Under the pieces are notes generated by a model. It did not search any database and had not been told where the DNA came from. It worked only from the letters and a program-made list of their open reading frames with translations. The position numbers and the translations under genes were made by a program. From contig OZ253486.1 of NCBI GenBank assembly GCA_965261925.1, positions 2,852,001 through 2,916,000 on the forward strand: a stretch of DNA of 64,000 bases, in the 5' to 3' direction. The DNA comes from Bin87 sp965261925. GTDB taxonomy: Bacteria > Chloroflexota > Dehalococcoidia > Lucifugimonadales > UBA3495. Below are positions 59,818 to 64,000 of the stretch, in pieces. Each line of letters opens with the position of its first letter. The stretch's first letter is position 1.

Positions 59818-60779
59818 GATCGTCGATTCTCCAGGTCGGCAGCCAACGCGAGGACACGTTCGGCCAGTTGGACCTTGTCGTCGTCGGTCTGCATGATGGT
59901 GGGCATCACGGCGGCGTCGATACCTTCGGCGCTCACGGCGTCGGCCAGGTTGGCGTCCTGGGAGTCGAGGACCAGCACGTCGCAGAAACCACGATATTCC
60001 CGCGCCACGCCGACCGCAGAAACGTCCGAGCCGAGTTCCTGCATAATCTTGCCGGCGGGTCCGCGCACCGCCGCGCCGCCAACGATGGGACTGACGGCGA
60101 TGCGTGGGCCGGTGTGGGACGCAATGGCGTCGCGCACGCCGGGGACGGCCAGAATGGGCGCGACGCTGAGGAAGGGATTGGACGGGCAGATGATGATGGT
60201 TGATGCGGCGTCGAGGGCGGAGGCGAAATCGGGGGACGGTTCGGCGTCCGAGGCTCCGACGTATTCGATTGAGCGCACCACGGGTTCGGCGCGGCGATGC
60301 ACGAAATATTCCTGCATGGACAGGGTGCCGTCGTCGGTGTCGAGGACGGTGCGCACGGGTTGATCGCTCATGGGGATGATGGGATGCGCGATGCCGAGGT
60401 TGGCAGTCAACTGGGCGGTGACCCGGGAGAGAGACGACCCCTGGGCTAGCAGTTCGGTGCGGCGGATGTGCATAGCGAAATCGCGGCTTCCCAGGTTGAA
60501 CCAGGTATCGGCGCCCAAACGGTTCAGCATCTGGAGAGTCTCGAAGGAGTCGCCGTTGATGCCCCAACCGGTTTCGGGATTATACAGTCCCGAGAGGGTA
60601 TAGGTCATGGTGTCGAGGTCGGGCGACACGTGCAGGCCGTGGAACCGCTCGTCGTCGCCGGTGTTGACGACGATGGCCAGCCGGTCCGGGGGGAGAATCC
60701 GGGACAATCCCAGGGCGAGCTTAGCCCCACCGACGCCGCCGGCGAGGGCGAGCACCAGTCCGGTGGTCGACGCGGCCAC
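59814..60779 (-). CDS. cofD: 2-phospho-L-lactate transferase CofD/FbiA
   Basis: A 321-aa enzyme that joins the GDP-activated C3 unit to the deazaflavin Fo. Signatures are LALAGGVGGAKLALGLSRIL at the N-terminus, IVVNTGDDERFHGLHVSPDLDTMTYTLSG, then ICPSNPFLSVAPILAVPGVRDAI, and SPIVGGAAVRGPAGKIM. It starts four bases after cofH ends and overlaps cofC, so the genes are almost surely co-translated. Confidence 0.94.
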   Translation of the reverse strand: MAASTTGLVLALAGGVGGAKLALGLSRILPPDRLAIVVNTGDDERFHGLHVSPDLDTMTYTLSGLYNPETGWGINGDSFETLQMLNRLGADTWFNLGSRDFAMHIRRTELLAQGSSLSRVTAQLTANLGIAHPIIPMSDQPVRTVLDTDDGTLSMQEYFVHRRAEPVVRSIEYVGASDAEPSPDFASALDAASTIIICPSNPFLSVAPILAVPGVRDAIASHTGPRIAVSPIVGGAAVRGPAGKIMQELGSDVSAVGVAREYRGFCDVLVLDSQDANLADAVSAEGIDAAVMPTIMQTDDDKVQLAERVLALAADLENRRS

Positions 60780-60782
60780 GGG

Positions 60783-62102
60783 CTAGGCCGTCGGCTGCAC
60801 GGCGTTCCGTTCCCGCTGGGCGCGGGGATGCTCGAACCGGTAGCCTTCCATCTGCACCAACTGGTTGTAGGAGCCGAAGATCTCCTCGACGTTGTCGCCG
60901 ACGAGGTCCAGGGGGTCGAGAGCCTCGTCCGCGTCGCTGTAGACCCGGCGCAAGCCGTAGGTGGTGTAGCGTTCGGCTGGGGTACGGCCGGCCTCACGGA
61001 TCATCGAGCGGAACTCGGAGGGTCGCATGAGCTGGCCGTGCATGGCGCCGGCGGAGGTGGAGATGCTCTCGTTGATGAGGGTGCCGCCGAGGTCGTTGAC
61101 GCCGGCGTTGAGGAGGAGCTGGGACATGCGGCTGCCCTCCTTCACCCAGGATGCCTGGATGTTGGGGATCCAGTTGTTGAGCATGATGCGAGCGATGGCG
61201 TGGACCTTGATGACGTCCATGCCGGTGGGTCCGGAGCGGACGTTTTCGACGGTGCCCTGGAGGAACATGGGGGCTTCGGAGGCGACGAAACTGAGCGGCA
61301 CGAACTCGGTGAAGCCGCCGGTCTGCTGCTGGATGTCACGGAGCAGGGCGATGTGGCGAACGATCTGGGCGTTGGTTTCCCGATGCCCGAACATGACGGT
61401 GGAGGTGGTCGGTATGCCCAAGTCGTGGGCGTTGGTGATGACCTCGAGCCATTGGTCGACGGTGATGCGCCCGGGGGAGATTATGTCGCGCAGGTCCTGG
61501 TCCAGGACCTCGGCGGAGGTTCCGGGCAGGCTGCCGACGCCGGCGTCTTTGAGACCCTGGAGGTACTCGCGGATGGTGCACTTGGAGCGAATGGAGCCGT
61601 AGAGCACTTCCTCGGGGGAGAAGCCGTGGACGTGGATGTCGGGCAGCTCTTCCTTGATGGCCTCGCAGAGGCGGATGTAGAGGTCGCCTTCCATTTGGGG
61701 AGGCAGGCCGGCCTGAACGCAGACCTCGGTGGCGCCGTATTCCTGAGCCTCTTTGGCGCGGCGTATGATCTCGTTGACGGGCAGGAAGTAGCCTTCCTCC
61801 TCGCGGAAATCACGGCTGAAGGCGCAGAAGCCGCAGCGCTTGATGCAGACGTTGGTGAAGTTGATGTTCCGGTTGACCACATAGGTCACGAGGTCGCCCA
61901 CCACGCGGCGGCGCAACTCGTCGGCCACCAGGGTCATGGCGGTGAACTCAGGGCCGGAGGTAGCGAACAGGATGTCGGCTTCGTCGACGGATATGTCGCC
62001 GCCGGCCAGCGCATGTTCCAGCACGGACGCCACGTCCGGGCGCAGAGATTGGATCAGAGCAACCAGGGTTGCCGGGGCGTCGCGGTCAGTTGCGGTGGAC
62101 AT
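60783..62102 (-). CDS. cofH: Fo synthase subunit 2 (CofH), radical SAM
   Basis: A 439-aa radical SAM enzyme that attaches the tyrosine-derived hydroxybenzyl group to diaminouracil, the first step to Fo. The iron-sulphur motif is CIKRCGFCAFSRD (CxxxCxxC). EVCVQAGLPPQMEGDLY, YTIREY-like CTIREYLQGLKDAG, PGTSAEVLDQDLRDIISPGRI and TTSTVMFGHRETN are CofH markers. The ATG at 62102 is chosen from family length; the gene overlaps the end of cofG by 17 bases. Confidence 0.94.
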   Translation of the reverse strand: MSTATDRDAPATLVALIQSLRPDVASVLEHALAGGDISVDEADILFATSGPEFTAMTLVADELRRRVVGDLVTYVVNRNINFTNVCIKRCGFCAFSRDFREEEGYFLPVNEIIRRAKEAQEYGATEVCVQAGLPPQMEGDLYIRLCEAIKEELPDIHVHGFSPEEVLYGSIRSKCTIREYLQGLKDAGVGSLPGTSAEVLDQDLRDIISPGRITVDQWLEVITNAHDLGIPTTSTVMFGHRETNAQIVRHIALLRDIQQQTGGFTEFVPLSFVASEAPMFLQGTVENVRSGPTGMDVIKVHAIARIMLNNWIPNIQASWVKEGSRMSQLLLNAGVNDLGGTLINESISTSAGAMHGQLMRPSEFRSMIREAGRTPAERYTTYGLRRVYSDADEALDPLDLVGDNVEEIFGSYNQLVQMEGYRFEHPRAQRERNAVQPTA

Positions 62103-63345
62103 AGCGTTGGATTCCCCCTTTGACGTATCCGGACTCGTCGGTGAGCCGGAGCAGTTTTTCCTTGAGAGGCGGCGGCAACGGCCATTGGGAACCGTTGGCG
62201 AAGTATTCGGGGTACACGGGCAGCCGGGGCCGCAGTTCGTAGCCGGCTTCGCGGGTGCGACGTTCCAGCCCGGGCAACTGAGGCCACGGGGCCTCGGGAT
62301 TGACGTAGTCGATGGTGAGCGGCGAGACGCCACCCCAGTCGTTGATGCCGGCGGCGATGTAGCGCTCGTAGTTTTCGCTCAGGTTGGGCGGCACCTGGAT
62401 GTTGACGCGCTCGCCGAGGATGAGGCGGGCGACGGCGGTCGTCCACATCAGTTCGTCGGGAGCGGCGTCGGGAGTCTCGGCCATCGGGGTATCCGCCTTG
62501 GCGCGGAAATTCTGGACGATGACTTCCTGGATGTGGCCGTAGCGCTGGTGGAGTTGGCGGATGGCCAGCAGGGATTCCACACGCTCGCGACGAGTCTCGC
62601 CGATGCCGATGAGGATGCCGGTGGTGAAGGGGATGCCCAACTCGCCGGCGAGTTCCATGGTGCGGAGCCGAACGCGGGGGCGCTTGCTGGGGGCGAACTC
62701 GTGGGGTCCGCCGGGTTCGTAGAGGCGGGGGCTGGAGCTCTCGAGCATGATGCCGATGGACGGGTTGGTGGGCTGGAGGGCTTCGAGTTCGCGGCGGCTC
62801 ATGGTGCCGGGATTGCCGTGGGGGAGGAGGTCGGTTTCTTCGAACACCGTGCGGCACATCTGGGACAGGTATTCGAGGGTGGTGCGGTAGCCACGACCGG
62901 CGAGCCACTCCGCAGCTTCCGGGTACCGCTGCTCGGGTCGCTCGCCGAGGGTGAACAGGGCTTCGGTGCAGCCGAGGCGTTGGCCGGCGCGGGCGACGGA
63001 CAAGACCTCATCTACGGTGAGATACAGGCCGTCGGATTGCTCGGGAGACTGACGGAAGGTGCAGTAACCGCAGAAGTCGCGGCACAACCGGGTCAAGGGT
63101 AGGAACACCTTGGGCGAGAAGGTGACGACGCGGCCGCGGCCACGGTGGCGCAACTCGGATGCGGCGGCGCACAGGTCGGCCGTGGATTGGCCATCAGCGT
63201 CGACGAAGGCGAAGGCCTCAACGTCGGACAGCGCGGCGCCAGAGGCCACGTGATCCAGCGAAGGCAAATTGGAGGCGGTTGGATGGGCTACTGCTGCGGA
63301 AGGCACAAGGGTTGTCCGGGGGTAGATTGACAAAGGTGCGATCAA
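62086..63345 (-). CDS. cofG: 7,8-didemethyl-8-hydroxy-5-deazariboflavin synthase (CofG), radical SAM
   Basis: A protein of about 419 aa that closes the deazaflavin ring of Fo. The iron-sulphur motif is LCRDFCGYCTFRQ. ALFTLGERPEQRYPEA, LLPHGNPGTMSRRELEAL, GIMLESSSPRLYEPGGPHEF, FTTGILIGIGETRRER and AGINDWGGVSPLTIDYVNPE are CofG motifs. CofG and CofH are separate proteins here, whereas actinobacteria fuse them as FbiC. The start is a TTG at 63345 without a clear ribosome site; a GTG about a dozen codons later is possible. Confidence 0.93.
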   Translation of the reverse strand: MIAPLSIYPRTTLVPSAAVAHPTASNLPSLDHVASGAALSDVEAFAFVDADGQSTADLCAAASELRHRGRGRVVTFSPKVFLPLTRLCRDFCGYCTFRQSPEQSDGLYLTVDEVLSVARAGQRLGCTEALFTLGERPEQRYPEAAEWLAGRGYRTTLEYLSQMCRTVFEETDLLPHGNPGTMSRRELEALQPTNPSIGIMLESSSPRLYEPGGPHEFAPSKRPRVRLRTMELAGELGIPFTTGILIGIGETRRERVESLLAIRQLHQRYGHIQEVIVQNFRAKADTPMAETPDAAPDELMWTTAVARLILGERVNIQVPPNLSENYERYIAAGINDWGGVSPLTIDYVNPEAPWPQLPGLERRTREAGYELRPRLPVYPEYFANGSQWPLPPPLKEKLLRLTDESGYVKGGIQRYVHRN

Positions 63346-63477
63346 TTGTATGCAGAGGGTTTTGCGGATTCAAGGCGTACATGGCGAGCGCGGGTTGGTG
63401 CGTCGGTGTTATGTAAACCAACACAGCTGATATGCGGGCAGTTAGCAGATCCAGAGTGCGACTGCAATTACGTTATG

Positions 63478-64000
63478 TCAAGCGCCGAACAGATGGCCCT
63501 GTCGGTTGGGGTCCACGCCGGTACCGGCCCACGGCCAGCCGAGGTATTCGTAGGCGTGGCGGGTGGCGACGCGGCCACGGGGGGTGCGCTCGAGAAAGCC
63601 CTGTTGGAGCAAGAAAGGCTCCAGGACTTCCATGACCGTGCTGGCGTCCTCGCTGAGGGAGGCCGAGAGGGTGTCGAGGCCAACGGGCCCGCCGGCGAAC
63701 TTCTCGATGATGTTCGTGAGCAGGCGGTGGTCGGTTTCGTCCAGGCCACGGGCATCGACGCCGAGGCGGTCGAGGGATTCGCGCGCCACGGGGCCGGTGA
63801 CGCGGTTATCGGCTCGGACCAGGGCGTAGTCGCGGGCGCGGCGCAGCAGGCGATTGGCGATGCGGGGGGTGCCGCGAGAACGGATGGCGACCTCGCGCAG
63901 GCCCTCGCCCTCAGAATCGATGTCCATGATGCGGGCCGAGCGGTTCACCACGGTTTCCATGTCGGCGTCGGAATAGTAGTCGAGGCGGAACACGGAGCCG
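63478..64000 (-). CDS. ruvB: Holliday-junction helicase RuvB, C-terminal part (5' beyond window)
   Basis: The last 173 residues of RuvB. FRLDYYSDADMETVVNRSARIMD is the small AAA domain; IRSRGTPRIANRLLRRARDYA contains the sensor-2 Arg. The winged-helix C-terminus is LGVDARGLDETDHRLL, FAGGPVGLDTLSASLSED, FLLQQGFLERTPRGRVAT. RuvB drives branch migration with RuvA. The ATPase core lies outside the window. Confidence 0.95.
   Translation of the reverse strand, partial: GSVFRLDYYSDADMETVVNRSARIMDIDSEGEGLREVAIRSRGTPRIANRLLRRARDYALVRADNRVTGPVARESLDRLGVDARGLDETDHRLLTNIIEKFAGGPVGLDTLSASLSEDASTVMEVLEPFLLQQGFLERTPRGRVATRHAYEYLGWPWAGTGVDPNRQGHLFGA

Noticed and set aside
60468..62123. A 551-codon open frame antisense to cofD/cofH
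   Set aside because: It is a GC-rich shadow: the translation is Gly/Val/Asp/His-rich without domain features, and the opposite strand encodes clear enzymes. Similar antisense frames at 61936-63102, 59206-60363, 57979-59181 and 30624-31838 were rejected for the same reason.

Overview
The window is high-GC bacterial DNA. Its gene content points to an uncultivated Chloroflexota lineage (SAR202 / Dehalococcoidia-like): a complete cofG-cofH-cofD-cofC set for coenzyme F420 next to a luciferase-like F420 oxidoreductase, a two-gene methylmalonyl-CoA mutase with epimerase, an archaeal-type fructose-1,6-bisphosphate aldolase/phosphatase, a hydantoinase/oxoprolinase-type enzyme, PaREP1/HEPN-like small proteins, and many copies of a GATTGCCACGC-type palindromic repeat. 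The lineage is an inference from these families; an actinobacterial or other F420-making host is not excluded.

Layout. 1-6 kb: the end of a HyuA-HyuB fusion, a DUF5677-like gene set among small palindromes, a fumarylacetoacetate-hydrolase-family gene with a truncated copy of its own 3' end separated from it by ~88-bp tandem repeats, and a D-2-hydroxyacid dehydrogenase. 6.07-13.7 kb: a four-layer nest of insertion sequences (IS21 > IS66 > ISAs1 > IS21), each layer with its own target-site duplication, followed by an IS5-like remnant. 14.6-25 kb: an MBL-fold hydrolase, tRNA-Arg, the B12-binding mutase subunit, then a same-strand housekeeping run: DUF177 (YceD-like) protein, rpmF, fabD, nusB, acpP, family-4 uracil-DNA glycosylase, RNase J and FtsK. 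A clear sigma-70-type promoter precedes this run. 25-33.5 kb: repeat-rich spacers, an unrecognised 230-aa protein, a PHP-domain protein, a lone peptide-ABC ATPase, holA, and a propionate/branched-chain acyl-CoA block (mce, acyl-CoA dehydrogenase, mutase large subunit).

33.7-36.8 kb: a zinc-ribbon DUF4145 gene split by two insertion sequences (IS5/IS427-type and IS701-type) sitting back to back on one CTAG target. 37-40 kb: a tRNA-like element, decayed gene pieces, two unrecognised genes and a double-NIPSNAP protein. 40.7-46.4 kb: a secreted HtrA-like protease, tRNA-His and tRNA-Arg, and a peptide ABC operon (binding protein plus two permeases). 46.5-57 kb: two PaREP1-like paralogues, a second IS66 copy with an 8-bp duplication, a thioredoxin-fold DUF255 protein, aspS, an aminotransferase, the FBP aldolase/phosphatase and a zinc-ribbon/TPR membrane protein. 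57.3-64 kb: a minus-strand run cofG-cofH-cofD-cofC-LLM oxidoreductase-fabI, with the C-terminal part of ruvB at the window edge.

The metabolic genes fit an aerobic or facultative heterotroph that degrades amino and organic acids through propionyl-CoA, takes up peptides, and uses F420-dependent redox enzymes. I found no CRISPR array and no recognisable multi-gene defence system. The most unusual content is the mobile-element architecture and the way a dispersed palindrome appears to seed tandem arrays of different period.
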